NCBI RefSeq assembly: GCF_013184775.1 | Contig: NZ_JAATVV010000004.1 | Location: forward strand, 333,236 to 397,235 | Direction: 5' to 3' | From: Martelella sp. HB161492 | GTDB lineage: Bacteria > Pseudomonadota > Alphaproteobacteria > Rhizobiales > Rhizobiaceae | Length of the DNA: 64,000 bases | In this document: piece after piece, positions 55,982 to 64,000 of the stretch | Layout of the letters: each line of letters starts with the position of its first letter | Position numbering within the stretch: position 1 is the first letter of the stretch | Notes under the pieces: model-generated | Database searches by the model: none | What the model was told of the DNA's origin: nothing | Seen by the model: only the letters and a program-made list of their open reading frames with translations | Program-made: the position numbers and the translations under genes

Positions 55982-55997
55982 TGAAGGAAGCACGGCC

Positions 55998-56753
55998 ATG
56001 CCACAGACGATCCACTGCGAATGGGGCATGGCCGGACTTCAAGCCCTCAAGCCGCTCTGCAGCGTCATCATCATTGTCGACGTCCTGTCCTTCTCGACGG
56101 CCGTCGATATTGCCGTTGCCAGTGGCGCAACCGTCTTGCCGTTTCCACTCGGGGACCGTCGGGCTGCCGAGCAGGCCGCAGCCCGCGCCAATGCCGAGCT
56201 CGCCTATCCGCGGTCGGCACAGGGCGGCCAATACTCGCTCTCGCCCGCAAGCCTCGCGCGCATTCCCGCAGGAACCCGGCTGATGCTGCCCTCGCCCAAC
56301 GGATCACGGCTCAGCTTTGCCGCAAGCGCCGAGCGCGCGGTGCTCTCCGGTGCATTACGCAACAGCAAGGCCGTTGCTGACGCCGCCCTGGCGCTGGCCA
56401 ATGGCGGTGATATCGGCGTTATCCCCGCAGGTGAGATGTGGCCCGACGGCAGCCTTCGCCCGGCAATCGAGGACTGGCTCGGCGCTGGTGCCATCATCGC
56501 CGCGATGCAGGCGGCGCGCTCCAGCGAAGCCGCTCTTGCGGCTATGGCCTGGCACGCTGCCGAGACCGGTTTTCCCGGGATGATCCGCAATGCGCGATCC
56601 GGCATCGAGCTGTCACAGCGCGGATATGCGGGCGATATCGACATCGCCATCGAACATGACGCAAGCGACACAGCACCGGTGCTGATTGATGGCGCATTTC
56701 GAAGCGTGGCTGAATGCCGCCAACAGGCATCGCCGCATCCGGATCAGGCATAG
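55998..56753 (+). CDS. comB: 2-phosphosulfolactate phosphatase (ComB) family protein
   Basis: The 251-residue protein contains IIIVDVLSFSTAVDIAVASGA near the N-terminus, LPSPNGSRLSF and GVIPAGEMWPDGSLRPAIEDWLGAGAI, all hallmarks of the ComB family. The founding member dephosphorylates 2-phosphosulfolactate in coenzyme M synthesis. This organism is not expected to make coenzyme M, so the substrate may be sulfolactate-related or different. GAAGGAAG precedes the ATG, 16 bp after the YjhX-family gene, so the two are likely co-transcribed. Confidence 0.82.
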   Translation: MPQTIHCEWGMAGLQALKPLCSVIIIVDVLSFSTAVDIAVASGATVLPFPLGDRRAAEQAAARANAELAYPRSAQGGQYSLSPASLARIPAGTRLMLPSPNGSRLSFAASAERAVLSGALRNSKAVADAALALANGGDIGVIPAGEMWPDGSLRPAIEDWLGAGAIIAAMQAARSSEAALAAMAWHAAETGFPGMIRNARSGIELSQRGYAGDIDIAIEHDASDTAPVLIDGAFRSVAECRQQASPHPDQA

Positions 56754-56855
56754 CAGCCATGGACAGGACTGCCCGGATTCCGGCGGTAAGGCAAGATCCG
56801 GGCGGTGCCCGCCGCCGGCCTGCCATCACCCAAACCGCGCAGCGACGATTGCAGC

Positions 56856-57641
56856 TCAGCTCGCCCCGACCGTTTTCTCAAACCGCGCCAGCTGCGTGCC
56901 GGTCAGCGTGCCGTCGATGATGAAGTGGACCTTCATCGGATCAACGGCCTTGCCGCCGACAACAACTTCGTAGTGAAGATGCGGCCCGGTGGCCAGGCCG
57001 GATCGTCCGACATAGCCGATCACCTCACCCTGGCTGACCTTTGTGCCCACCTTGATATTGGCGGCGAATTTGCTCTGATGGCTATAGGAGGTCTGGTAGC
57101 CATTGCCGTGATCGATGACGATCTGGTTGCCGTCCTCGCCCTTGCGTCCCTTGAAGGAGACCACGCCATCAGCCGCAGCGAGAATGGGGGTGCCGGCAGG
57201 CGCCGACCAGTCAACGCCGGAATGCATGCGCGTATAGCCGAGAATGGGATGGCGCCGCATGCCGAATCCGGACGTCTTCTTGCCATCCGGTACGGGATTG
57301 CGCAGCAGATACTGACCGATCTTGTTGCCCTTGGCGTCGAAGAAGGCTGTCTTGCCGGAGGCCGGATCACGATAGCGGTAGAGCTTGACCTGATTTTTGC
57401 CAAGCGCGATAAGAAGGTCGAAGGACCGGGCCGAGGCGTTCAGATCATCGCCTGTGTCGGCAGAGGCATAGGCAAGCTTCAGGCGGTCATCCGGCCCCGC
57501 ATTCGACTGAAGGTCGAGGTTACTATCCTGTTTGTGGACGAATTGCTGGAAAAGCTGGGTTTCACTGTTTCCGGTTGTCACGGTCGTACATCCGGTTACG
57601 GCCAGAAGGGCCGCACACATCAAAAAGGGTGCAGGTCTCAA
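56856..57641 (-). CDS. M23-family peptidoglycan peptidase, lipoprotein
   Basis: The 261-residue protein has a signal peptide with lipobox AVTGC (Cys near residue 18). A spacer domain is followed by a LytM/M23 domain: FGMRRHPILGYTRMHSGVDW carries the first two zinc ligands (His in RMHSG and Asp) and GPHLHYEV the HxH pair. All catalytic residues are present, so it should be an active endopeptidase anchored to a membrane, cutting peptide cross-links. It differs from degenerate NlpD/EnvC activators in this respect. Confidence 0.9.
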   Translation of the reverse strand: MRPAPFLMCAALLAVTGCTTVTTGNSETQLFQQFVHKQDSNLDLQSNAGPDDRLKLAYASADTGDDLNASARSFDLLIALGKNQVKLYRYRDPASGKTAFFDAKGNKIGQYLLRNPVPDGKKTSGFGMRRHPILGYTRMHSGVDWSAPAGTPILAAADGVVSFKGRKGEDGNQIVIDHGNGYQTSYSHQSKFAANIKVGTKVSQGEVIGYVGRSGLATGPHLHYEVVVGGKAVDPMKVHFIIDGTLTGTQLARFEKTVGAS

Positions 57642-58032
57642 AGTTTGTTATCTTCTATTCTGTTTCTTTGACGCCCTCTATCAAGTTGAAATCCGTGTTT
57701 TTTGTGAATTAAGACAACATGTCCAAGTGACAAAAATCGTCACATAGATTCTCTGAGCGCAATACAGGCACCGCTGCACAAAGAATACTTTGTTAAAAGT
57801 ACCAACAAATGCTGAAAAAACCCATCACATCGACTTTGCCACGTTTCGTTCGGGCGCGAGACCGCGTTGCAATATTCAAATGATATCCGGAAGCAGGTCA
57901 CTCTACATCGAGACATCAAGAACAAACGGGAGAAAGGCACACGGCGGGATTGCAGTGTAAATTCGGACTTACCGCAGATCACAAAGTTGCCGCAAAATCG
58001 ACCATTCCGACCGGAGGCAGGCAAAGAAAAAC
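57642..58032. other. Region upstream of the M23 lipoprotein gene
   Basis: No gene is supported. The stretch is AT-richer than its surroundings between 57640 and 57810 (TTCTATTCTGTTTCTTTG and an AAAGTACCAACAAATGC region) and should contain the M23 promoter. Its right edge abuts the gatA distal terminator hairpin and repeat copy B. Confidence 0.45.
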
Positions 58033-58054
58033 GCCGGCTGCAGATGCAACCGGC
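58021..58054 (-). terminator. Distal gatA terminator hairpin with U-tract
   Basis: On the minus strand the 22-mer at 58054-58033 (GCCGG...CCGGC, central GCATCTGC) folds into a hairpin and is followed by GTTTTTCTTT. The same 22-mer recurs at 58258-58279, adjacent to gatA, without a U-tract. Confidence 0.75.
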
Positions 58055-58279
58055 GTCAGATTGCCGAGAAAGTCATTGGCTTGGGATGGAATAGCCGCCC
58101 CCTCCGTCGTCATCCCCGTGCTCGTCACGGGGATCCGTGCTCTTCAAAGCATTGTATTAAAAGAGTCTTTCGCCGTGCAGACGCACGGCATCTGGATATC
58201 TGCGTCAAGCACAGCTATGACGCCAGTGGGAATTGGCAAGCTTGCCAACAGGTTGATGCCGGCTGCAGATGCAACCGGC
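58033..58279. repeat. RIME-like palindromic element, copy B, flanked by duplicated terminator hairpin
   Basis: The core (58055-58257, about 203 bp) matches copy A at 35431-35639. It has the same GTCGTCATCCCCGTGCT start, GTCACGGGGATCC, the GAGTCTTTCG block and a terminal AAGCACAGCTATGAC. Its left end CAGATTGCCGAGAAAGTCAT resembles the inverted right end of copy A. The 22-bp hairpin GCCGGCTGCAGATGCAACC+GGC occurs on both sides (58033-58054 and 58258-58279). Inside, CCGTGC-AGAC-GCACGG (58173-58188) forms a stem whose fourth pair is T-A where copy A has C-G. Confidence 0.8.
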
Positions 58280-58307
58280 ATTCCCAAATCAAGACTGGTA
58301 AAATCTG

Positions 58308-59789
58308 TTACCACCACTTGGACGGCATGAAACGTCCGGCAGCCTTTTCGATCACTGACGCCGTGCGGAACAGCGTTTCTTCCTCAAACGGCTTGCCGAT
58401 CAGCTGCAGACCAAGCGGCAGGCCGCTCGCGTCGACACCGGCGGGAACAGAAATACCAGGCAGCCCGGCCATGTTCACCGTCACCGTGAAGATATCGTTC
58501 AGATACATCTTGACCGGATCTGCCGCCAGTGCCTCATCAGCGATACCGAATGCAGCCGACGGTGTCGCCGGCGTCAGAATGGCATCGACGCCTTCGTGGA
58601 AAACGGTTTCAAAGTCGCGCTTGATCAGCGTGCGAACCTTCTGGGCACGCAGATAATAGGCGTCGTAATAACCGGCAGAAAGGACATAGGTGCCGATCAT
58701 GATACGGCGCTGCACTTCCTTGCCGAAACCTGCCGCGCGGGTGTTCTCGTACATCTCGGCAATGTCGCGGCCGGGCACGCGCAAGCCGTACTTCACCCCG
58801 TCATAACGCGCGAGGTTGGACGACGCTTCCGCCGGAGCAACAATGTAATAGGCGGGCAATGCGTATTTGGTATGCGGAAGCGAGATATCGACGATCTCGG
58901 CGCCGGCATCCTTCAGCATGGCAATACCCTTGGCCCAGAGCTTTTCGATATCCTCCGGCATGCCATCGACCCGGTATTCCTTCGGAATGCCGATCTTCAT
59001 GCCCTTGACCGACTGGCCGATCGCAGCTTCATAATCAGGCACGGGCAGATCAACCGAGGTCGTATCCTTGTCATCGACGCTGGCCATTGACTTCAGCATG
59101 ATCGCAGCATCACGGACATCACGGGCAATCGGGCCGGCCTGATCAAGCGACGAGGCAAAGGCGGCGACACCCCAGCGCGAGCAGCGGCCATAGGTCGGCT
59201 TGATGCCAACCGTGCCGGTGAAGGCAGCCGGCTGACGGATCGAGCCGCCGGTATCGGTTGCCGTGGCGCCAGCACAGAGATTGGCGGCAACGGCTGCGGC
59301 AGAGCCGCCCGAAGAGCCGCCGGGCACCAGGTTCTGGTTCGAGCCATTGGCGCGCCAAGGATTGATCACCGGACCGTAAAAGGAGGTCTCATTGGAGGAG
59401 CCCATGGCGAACTCGTCCATATTGAGCTTGCCGAGCATCACCGCGCCGTCGTTCCACAGGTTCTGCGTGACGGTTGATTCGTAGCGCGGCTTGAAGCCAT
59501 CGAGAATATGAGACGCAGCCTGGGTGTGAACGCCTTCGGTGGCAAACAGATCCTTGATGCCGAGCGGAACACCCTCCAGCGCACCGGCCTTGCCCGCGGC
59601 AATGCGCACGTCCGAGGCCTTCGCCATGTCGCGCGCCTTCTCCGGCGTGACCGCGACATAGGCGTTGAAGGTCGCATTATAGGCATCGATCGCCGCGATA
59701 TAAGCTTCGGTCAGCTCAAGAGCTTTGATTTCCTTTGCCGCAAGCTTCTCGCGCGCCTCGGCGATGGTCAGGCTGGTCAGATCGGTCAT
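58308..59789 (-). CDS. gatA: Aspartyl/glutamyl-tRNA amidotransferase subunit A
   Basis: GatA is the amidase subunit of GatCAB, releasing ammonia from glutamine. The 493 residues show the Ser-cisSer-Lys triad environment: [11 protein letters not shown] (Lys), [13 protein letters not shown] and [14 protein letters not shown] (the two Ser). The ATG at 59789 ([14 protein letters not shown]) has GAAG 8 nt upstream; the frame also allows a GTG three codons earlier. It is the last gene of gatC-GNAT-gatA and is followed by repeat copy B. Confidence 0.97.
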   Translation of the reverse strand: MTDLTSLTIAEAREKLAAKEIKALELTEAYIAAIDAYNATFNAYVAVTPEKARDMAKASDVRIAAGKAGALEGVPLGIKDLFATEGVHTQAASHILDGFKPRYESTVTQNLWNDGAVMLGKLNMDEFAMGSSNETSFYGPVINPWRANGSNQNLVPGGSSGGSAAAVAANLCAGATATDTGGSIRQPAAFTGTVGIKPTYGRCSRWGVAAFASSLDQAGPIARDVRDAAIMLKSMASVDDKDTTSVDLPVPDYEAAIGQSVKGMKIGIPKEYRVDGMPEDIEKLWAKGIAMLKDAGAEIVDISLPHTKYALPAYYIVAPAEASSNLARYDGVKYGLRVPGRDIAEMYENTRAAGFGKEVQRRIMIGTYVLSAGYYDAYYLRAQKVRTLIKRDFETVFHEGVDAILTPATPSAAFGIADEALAADPVKMYLNDIFTVTVNMAGLPGISVPAGVDASGLPLGLQLIGKPFEEETLFRTASVIEKAAGRFMPSKWW

Positions 59790-59909
59790 GGGTGTCACTT
59801 CAAATTAGGCCGGGAACACGCCCGCTGACTGAATATCAACGGTCGCATCCCATCATGTTGTTTTTACGCAATTACCGACGAAAACCGGTTCCTGCTATCC
59901 CGAAAGGCC

Positions 59910-60371
59910 TCAAAGCGCCTTCTTGAAATAGACGGAATGCTTTGACGGCGCATGGTCGAGGATCTTCTCAGAGCGCTGAAAGCCCTCTTTTTCATAAAAG
60001 GCGATCGCATCATCATATTTCGCGCCGGTCACGACAACCAGTTCTCGAAACCCTTCAGACATCGCCAGCGCACTGATATGACGCAGGACAGCCTTGCCGA
60101 TCCCGTGCTTGCGGAACTTCGGCTCGGTATACATGCGCTTGATTTCGGCGATACCGTTCTTGTGGCGGACCAGCGAACCGCAGGCCACAGCCTCATTGTT
60201 GACACGGGCGACAAATGTCGTCGTATCCGGCGCGGTCATGTCGGCAACCGACATCTGATAGTCGATCACGTCATTCGTTGACATGCCGGCGAGCGAAACC
60301 TTGAGTTCCGTGAAAAGCGCGCGCAGATCCTCCTGATGCGGGCTTTCGATATCAATCTTTGTCTGTACCAT
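59910..60371 (-). CDS. GNAT-family N-acetyltransferase
   Basis: This 153-residue acetyltransferase has the acetyl-CoA loop EPKFRKHGIGKAVLRHI (about 87-103), FRELVVVTGAKYDDAIAFYEKEGF and a C-terminal SVYFKKAL. MYTEPKFRKHGIG is typical of the YhbS/PanM-like small GNATs that act on amino acids or metabolites. It lies between gatC (3 bp upstream) and gatA, so it is co-transcribed with the amidotransferase. Substrate unknown. Confidence 0.88.
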   Translation of the reverse strand: MVQTKIDIESPHQEDLRALFTELKVSLAGMSTNDVIDYQMSVADMTAPDTTTFVARVNNEAVACGSLVRHKNGIAEIKRMYTEPKFRKHGIGKAVLRHISALAMSEGFRELVVVTGAKYDDAIAFYEKEGFQRSEKILDHAPSKHSVYFKKAL

Positions 60372-60374
60372 CCC

Positions 60375-60662
60375 TCACTCCACAACCTTGGGCACTAGAA
60401 AGAAGTTCCTCTCCGATTCCGGGGCATTGGCAACGATGTCTTCGGCCTTGTTGCCGTCGGAGACGACATCTTCGCGCTTTTTCATGGCCATCGGTGTGAC
60501 CGAGGTCATGGGCTCCACGCCTTCCACATCAACTTCGCCAAGCTGTTCGACAAAGCCCAGGATTGCGTTCAGCTCGCCGGTCATACGTTCGGCAGCTTCG
60601 TCATTGACGGCAATACGGGCCAGGCGTGCAACACGTTTGACGGTCGCGGTGTCTACGGACAT
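60375..60662 (-). CDS. gatC: Aspartyl/glutamyl-tRNA amidotransferase subunit C
   Basis: GatC is the small belt-like subunit that stabilises GatA on GatB. The 95 residues start [19 protein letters not shown] and include [34 protein letters not shown] ending the chain, all as in the family. The start is the ATG at 60662; the frame extends 20 codons further without a ribosome-binding site. It heads the gatC-GNAT-gatA operon. Confidence 0.96.
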   Translation of the reverse strand: MSVDTATVKRVARLARIAVNDEAAERMTGELNAILGFVEQLGEVDVEGVEPMTSVTPMAMKKREDVVSDGNKAEDIVANAPESERNFFLVPKVVE

Positions 60663-60734
60663 GAATTCTCTCCGGATCGTGGTTTCCCTGAACGCTATAA
60701 AGGGCGTCGCCGCCCTTCGCAACGGGGCATTTCG

Positions 60735-61439
60735 TCAGAAGGAGACGCTCTCTCCCGGTTTTATCGCCTGAACTTCGGCACGCGCCCCCTCCATACCAGC
60801 GATAAACTTTTCCGCCGTCTGGTCAATAATGGGGAAAGTGCCGTAATGACAGGGCATTACGGTATCGAAGTTGAAATAACGCTGGCAGGCAAGCGCCGCA
60901 ACCGCGCCGCCCATCGTGAATCGGTCACCGATCGGCACCAGACCGATCGATGGCGCATGAAGTTCATTGATCAGCGCCATGTCGGAGAAGATATCGGTAT
61001 CGCCCATATGATAGAGCGTCGGCTCGTCATCGATATGCAGCATCAATCCGTTGGGATTGCCAAGCGCATGCGACACGCCATCTTCGGTGAGGAAAGCGGA
61101 CGAATGAAAGGCATTGGTGAAGGTGACGGTGAAGCCATCGAACCCGACCGTGCCGCCGGTATTGCCTGCCTCGATCCGGCTGAGTCCTTTGGTGCCGAGC
61201 CAGGCGGCAAGATCGGCATTTGCCAGCACGACGGCGCCACTCTCCTTGGCAATGTCAACCGTATCGCCAATATGGTCACCATGGCCGTGGGTCAGCAGGA
61301 TATGGGTCACGCCCGCCGTCGCAGCCTTGAAATCCTGCCCGGCAAAAGACGGGTTTCCAGTCAGAAACGGATCCATCAGGATCGTGGCACCGGCAATTTC
61401 GATGCGGAATGCGGCATGGCCAAGCCAGGTAACCTTCAT
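60735..61439 (-). CDS. UPF0173 metal-dependent hydrolase (metallo-beta-lactamase fold)
   Basis: The 234-residue protein starts [15 protein letters not shown] and carries the metal motif HGHGDHIGD (HxHxDH) near residue 51, with further ligands in YHMGDTDIF and MPCHYGTFP. This is the UPF0173 group of metallo-beta-lactamase-fold hydrolases, whose substrate is unknown. It lies 72 bp upstream of gatC on the same strand and is divergent from ruvX. Confidence 0.9.
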   Translation of the reverse strand: MKVTWLGHAAFRIEIAGATILMDPFLTGNPSFAGQDFKAATAGVTHILLTHGHGDHIGDTVDIAKESGAVVLANADLAAWLGTKGLSRIEAGNTGGTVGFDGFTVTFTNAFHSSAFLTEDGVSHALGNPNGLMLHIDDEPTLYHMGDTDIFSDMALINELHAPSIGLVPIGDRFTMGGAVAALACQRYFNFDTVMPCHYGTFPIIDQTAEKFIAGMEGARAEVQAIKPGESVSF

Positions 61440-61557
61440 GGGATGTCTCCTTCGGCAGTGAATTTGTGTTTATTCCTCTCTATTATGAAGGTAACAACTC
61501 GCACCACCAATTTCCACGCCAGCGGGCGGCGATGATGAAAAAATGGAAGATACAGTC

Positions 61558-62031
61558 ATGACCGTGCTGACCATCGAGGACTTGGCTGAAACGCTTTCCC
61601 CGCCCGCCGTGATCGCCGGTCTCGACCTTGGCACAAAGACGATCGGCCTTGCCGTCTCGGATCTCGGCTGGCGGCTTGCCAATCCGCGCCCGGTCATTCG
61701 CCGGGTAAAATTCACCATCGATGCCGAAAATCTGCTGACCGCAGCCGCCAGGGACTCGGTCCGGGCCTTCATCATCGGTCTGCCGATGAATATGGACGGC
61801 TCAGCCGGCCCGCGGGTACAGGCAACGAAGGCCTTCGTGCGCAATATGGCCGAAAAGACCGATATTCCCTTCGTGTTCTGGGACGAGCGGCTTTCAACGG
61901 TGGCGGCTGAGCGGGCTTTGCTGGAAATGGACGTCTCGCGGCAGAAACGCGCCGAGCGAATCGATTCGGCGGCGGCATCGTTCATTCTGCAGGGCGCGCT
62001 GGACCGCCTGAGTGCGCTTAACCGCGGCTGA
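61558..62031 (+). CDS. ruvX: Holliday junction resolvase-like protein RuvX (YqgF)
   Basis: YqgF/RuvX has an RNase H fold and is implicated in 16S rRNA 5'-end processing and possibly junction cleavage. The 157 residues include [18 protein letters not shown] (first catalytic Asp), [31 protein letters not shown] (Glu) and [15 protein letters not shown] (last Asp). The ATG at 61558 has GGAAG 8 nt upstream; ATG 61543 lies within that site. The gene ends in a 14-bp overlap with the convergent small membrane-protein gene. Confidence 0.93.
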   Translation: MTVLTIEDLAETLSPPAVIAGLDLGTKTIGLAVSDLGWRLANPRPVIRRVKFTIDAENLLTAAARDSVRAFIIGLPMNMDGSAGPRVQATKAFVRNMAEKTDIPFVFWDERLSTVAAERALLEMDVSRQKRAERIDSAAASFILQGALDRLSALNRG

Positions 62032-62257
62032 AAACGGTGCTTGGCCGGCGCTCCGTCGGCGGTACATCCGGCGGCAGGGCGCGACCGCCCTCGGCCATGA
62101 CATGGCGTGCGACACGACCAAGACCACCCTGAAGCAGAAAATCGGCAACGACGACAAAGCCCATGACGGATGCGCTGATATAAAGATCCACCGGCACGGT
62201 CGCGAAAAACACGCCCGTCAGCATCATGTAGTCTTTTTTGCTCCCGGCAACCGCCAT
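62018..62257 (-). CDS. Small membrane protein of unknown function
   Basis: A 79-residue frame starts at ATG 62257 with GGAG 8 nt upstream. It encodes [18 protein letters not shown] followed by a hydrophobic stretch (about 11-47), a [13 protein letters not shown] helix and a Pro/Arg-rich tail. One or two membrane helices are likely. It is convergent with ruvX and overlaps its last 14 bp. I do not recognise a family. The ribosome-binding site and a sensible hydrophobic profile support it as real. Confidence 0.6.
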   Translation of the reverse strand: MAVAGSKKDYMMLTGVFFATVPVDLYISASVMGFVVVADFLLQGGLGRVARHVMAEGGRALPPDVPPTERRPSTVFSRG

Positions 62258-62413
62258 CAAACGCACTCCATTCTCAAAACCTGTGGCGGTGTTAACGCTG
62301 TCAGGCAAGCCCCCTTCTACAACAGTGGTTAAAATCACGCAAACAAAACCGATCGCATTGCAGCGGGACCAAACGCCGCGTAAGCAGAAACAGCCTCAAG
62401 ACCGGAGCCGTCC

Positions 62414-63337
62414 ATGCTGATCATCTTCGAAAGCGTCCTGCCGATCTTTCTCACCGTTGCCCTGGGCGTGGTGCTGAAACGTATCCCGATCTTCGATGAC
62501 GGCTTCTGGCGCGGTCTCAATCAGCTTGGATATTATGTGCTGTTTCCGGCCCTGCTCTTCACCACCCTGTCACGGGCCGATTTTTCCGCGCTCTCCGCCT
62601 CCGGTATCGGCTGGAGTGCGATCCTCAGCGTCCTCGTGATCTCGGCGCTCTCGCTGTTTCTCTGGCTACCGCTGAAGCGCGCCGGCGTCCCCGCCCCTGC
62701 CTTCACCTCGCTGTTTCAGACGTCAACACGCTGGAATGGCTTCATGGCGCTGGCCATTGCCGACAAGCTGGCCGGTCTCAACGGCATGGCGGTCATCGCG
62801 CTGGTCATGGCCGTCAATATCATTCCGCTCAACATCCTCAATGTCGGCGTTCTGGTATGGTTTTCCGGCGAGAACCGCGATGTTCGCGCGATGATCAGAA
62901 AGGTCATCAGCAATCCGCTGATCATCGGCGCCCTGGCGGGCATCCTGTTCAATGCCCTTTCCATTCCCGTCTATGAACCGATCTTCGTGACGCTCGATCT
63001 CGTCGCCCGCGCAGCGCTTGGCATGGGCCTCATCCTCGTCGGCGCAGGCCTTGTCCTTGCCGATGCGCTGAAGCCGCGCCCCATGGTGCTTTTGGCCTCG
63101 ATCATCAAGCTGATCATCTTCCCGATCGTCATATTCGCCCTTGGACGCGCATTCGGTGTCACCGGCGTGCCGCTGACCATGCTGGTGCTCGGCGCCGGCG
63201 TCCCGACGGCCATGAACGGCTATGTTCTGGCCCGCCAACTCGGAGGCGATGCGCGGCTCTACTCCGCCGTGGTCACCGTGCAGACCGCGCTTTCCTTCTT
63301 CACCCTGCCGCTTGCGCTGATGTGGCTTACGGGCTGA
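62414..63337 (+). CDS. AEC-family transporter (auxin efflux carrier-like)
   Basis: The 307-residue protein has about ten membrane helices in two halves. The first is MLIIFESVLPIFLTVALGVVLKR with GLNQLGYYVLFPALLFTTL, and the second begins near FVTLDLVARAALGMGLILVGAGL. AEC proteins export or take up carboxylates (malonate, malate, possibly auxin in plants); the substrate here is unknown. It ends 2 bp before the stop of the convergent VOC gene. Confidence 0.9.
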   Translation: MLIIFESVLPIFLTVALGVVLKRIPIFDDGFWRGLNQLGYYVLFPALLFTTLSRADFSALSASGIGWSAILSVLVISALSLFLWLPLKRAGVPAPAFTSLFQTSTRWNGFMALAIADKLAGLNGMAVIALVMAVNIIPLNILNVGVLVWFSGENRDVRAMIRKVISNPLIIGALAGILFNALSIPVYEPIFVTLDLVARAALGMGLILVGAGLVLADALKPRPMVLLASIIKLIIFPIVIFALGRAFGVTGVPLTMLVLGAGVPTAMNGYVLARQLGGDARLYSAVVTVQTALSFFTLPLALMWLTG

Positions 63338-63339
63338 TC

Positions 63340-63774
63340 CTAGCGGATATGCCGGCCCGGAACGGCCGCAACCAGTTCGACCGTGTTTCCATCCGGATCC
63401 CGCGTGAACAATCCGCGCCAGCCGGCCCAGTCAAAATCCTGAAAGCGCGCCTCATAGCCGTGCTTTTCCAGCCATGTGGCCGCGTTGGTCTGCTCCTCAT
63501 GGGGCAAGCTCAGCGCCACATGATGAAGCGAGGACCGCGCGCCGGTTTCGACGTCCTCGGCAAGATCCTCGAAGAGCGCCAGCACAGCCACATGACCGCC
63601 GAAACTTTCGCCCAGCCGGTAGAAGACAATCCCCGAGCGGTGATCCCGCCCCGCATCGCCACTCAGTCTTTCAAGACCGAGAACGAGCCCGTAAAACTCC
63701 TGCATGGCCGCAAAGTCCTTGCAGCGTATGGCAATCTCCCCCAGCGCCCGCGGCGCAAATCCCCGTCCTGGCAT
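63340..63774 (-). CDS. VOC-family (glyoxalase-like) protein
   Basis: The 144-residue protein (ATG 63774, with a very strong GGGAGGGGGGAG upstream) shows LGEIAIRCKDFAAMQEFYGLVLGLE, SLHHVALSLPHEEQTNAATWLEKHGYEA and FTRDPDGNTVELVAAVP. These are the paired beta-alpha-beta-beta-beta modules and metal-ligand positions (His, Glu) of the vicinal oxygen chelate superfamily. Specific function (isomerase, dioxygenase or resistance protein) cannot be assigned. Confidence 0.85.
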   Translation of the reverse strand: MPGRGFAPRALGEIAIRCKDFAAMQEFYGLVLGLERLSGDAGRDHRSGIVFYRLGESFGGHVAVLALFEDLAEDVETGARSSLHHVALSLPHEEQTNAATWLEKHGYEARFQDFDWAGWRGLFTRDPDGNTVELVAAVPGRHIR

Positions 63775-63854
63775 GTCTCCCCCCTCCCGGGCTTCGACGC
63801 CCGATGATGCATCGCTTCGGGCATGATCCGTCAAAGCATGCCCTGATGGCAACG

Positions 63855-63882
63855 AAAAACCCCGCCGGTCGCCCGGCGGGGT
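63855..63882 (-). terminator. Rho-independent terminator after tuf
   Basis: CCCCGCCGG and CCGGCGGGG form a 9-bp stem with a 4-nt loop. On the minus strand it is followed by TTTTT. It lies 27 bp after the tuf stop. Confidence 0.9.
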
Positions 63883-63908
63883 TGAGAAAATCCTGATGGA
63901 TCAGAAGA

Positions 63909-64000
63909 TTACTTGATGATCGAGGCGACGATGCCGGCGCCGACGGTGCGGCCACCTTCGCGGATAGCGAAGCGCAGCTTTTCTTCCATCGCGATCGGAA
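63909..64000 (-). CDS. tuf: Elongation factor Tu, C-terminal end (runs off the window)
   Basis: The last 29-30 codons of EF-Tu are visible: PIAMEEKLRFAIREGGRTVG followed by AGIVASIIK and TAA. This is the conserved end of domain 3. EF-Tu delivers aminoacyl-tRNA to the ribosome. The rest lies right of the window. Confidence 0.95.
   Translation of the reverse strand, partial: PIAMEEKLRFAIREGGRTVGAGIVASIIK

Noticed and set aside
1..64000. CRISPR array, prophage, IS element or defence island
   Set aside because: No spaced direct-repeat array, transposase, integrase, capsid or restriction-type gene was seen. The window is core genome apart from the two palindromic repeats and a few accessory genes.

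Overview
The window is chromosomal DNA from an alphaproteobacterium of the order Hyphomicrobiales (Rhizobiales), most likely Rhizobiaceae or a close relative. The evidence is the gene content: an FtsZ with a long Gln/Pro-rich linker and a DIPAFLRR tail, the betaine-lipid pair btaA-btaB beside a PPi-dependent phosphofructokinase, the block dsbA-like/aroQ/accB/accC/aat, an RNase E with an acidic insert in its S1 domain, NDUFA12 and DUF2155 proteins, and RIME-like palindromic intergenic repeats. The genus cannot be fixed from the sequence alone. Almost everything is core genome.

Layout. (1) 1-23.5 kb: the 5' end of a cardiolipin-synthase-like gene, then the whole division and cell-wall (dcw) cluster on the minus strand. 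In transcription order it is mraZ, rsmH, ftsL, ftsI, murE, murF, mraY, murD, ftsW, murG, murC, murB, ddl, ftsQ, ftsA, ftsZ, lpxC, bamD, recN. Genes are tightly packed, with many ATGA/GTGA overlaps. Upstream of mraZ lies an array of four TGGG boxes at exact 10-bp spacing, overlapping a sigma70-like promoter, which looks like the MraZ autoregulatory operator. (2) 23.8-29.6 kb: RNase P RNA (minus), a sarcosine-oxidase-like flavoenzyme, a DjlA-like co-chaperone, an FtsH-type protease that looks like an accessory paralogue, and a LytS-like membrane diguanylate cyclase. (3) 30-35.3 kb: PPi-phosphofructokinase, a LysE-like membrane protein, btaA-btaB with a possible Pho box, and a MltB-like transglycosylase. 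(4) 35.4-44.5 kb: a repeat element, prfB with a programmed +1 frameshift, PBP1a, AmiC and RNase E behind a 666-bp leader that contains an internal terminator. (5) 44.5-52.9 kb: a GNAT, an aminotransferase, a DsbA-like protein, aroQ, accB-accC, aat, a pectinesterase without a signal peptide, DUF2155 and NDUFA12. (6) 52.9-64 kb: the GatCAB amidotransferase genes in two operons, each with GNAT genes inside, plus a YjhX-family protein, a ComB-like phosphatase, an M23 lipoprotein, a UPF0173 hydrolase, ruvX, an AEC transporter, a VOC protein and the 3' end of tuf.

The main themes are peptidoglycan synthesis and remodelling (all Mur ligases, MraY, MurG, FtsW/FtsI, PBP1a, AmiC, MltB, an M23 hydrolase), envelope lipids (LpxC, BamD, cardiolipin synthase, AccBC, BtaAB) and translation/RNA turnover (RNase P, RF2, RNase E, Aat, GatCAB, EF-Tu).

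The least expected observation is a repeat of about 205 bp present twice (downstream of prfB and of gatA). In both places it separates two copies of the local terminator hairpin. The hairpin next to the gene has lost its U-tract and the distal copy keeps it, as if the element had inserted between stem and U-tract of a Rho-independent terminator and duplicated the stem. No CRISPR array, prophage, IS transposase, tRNA or rRNA gene was seen.
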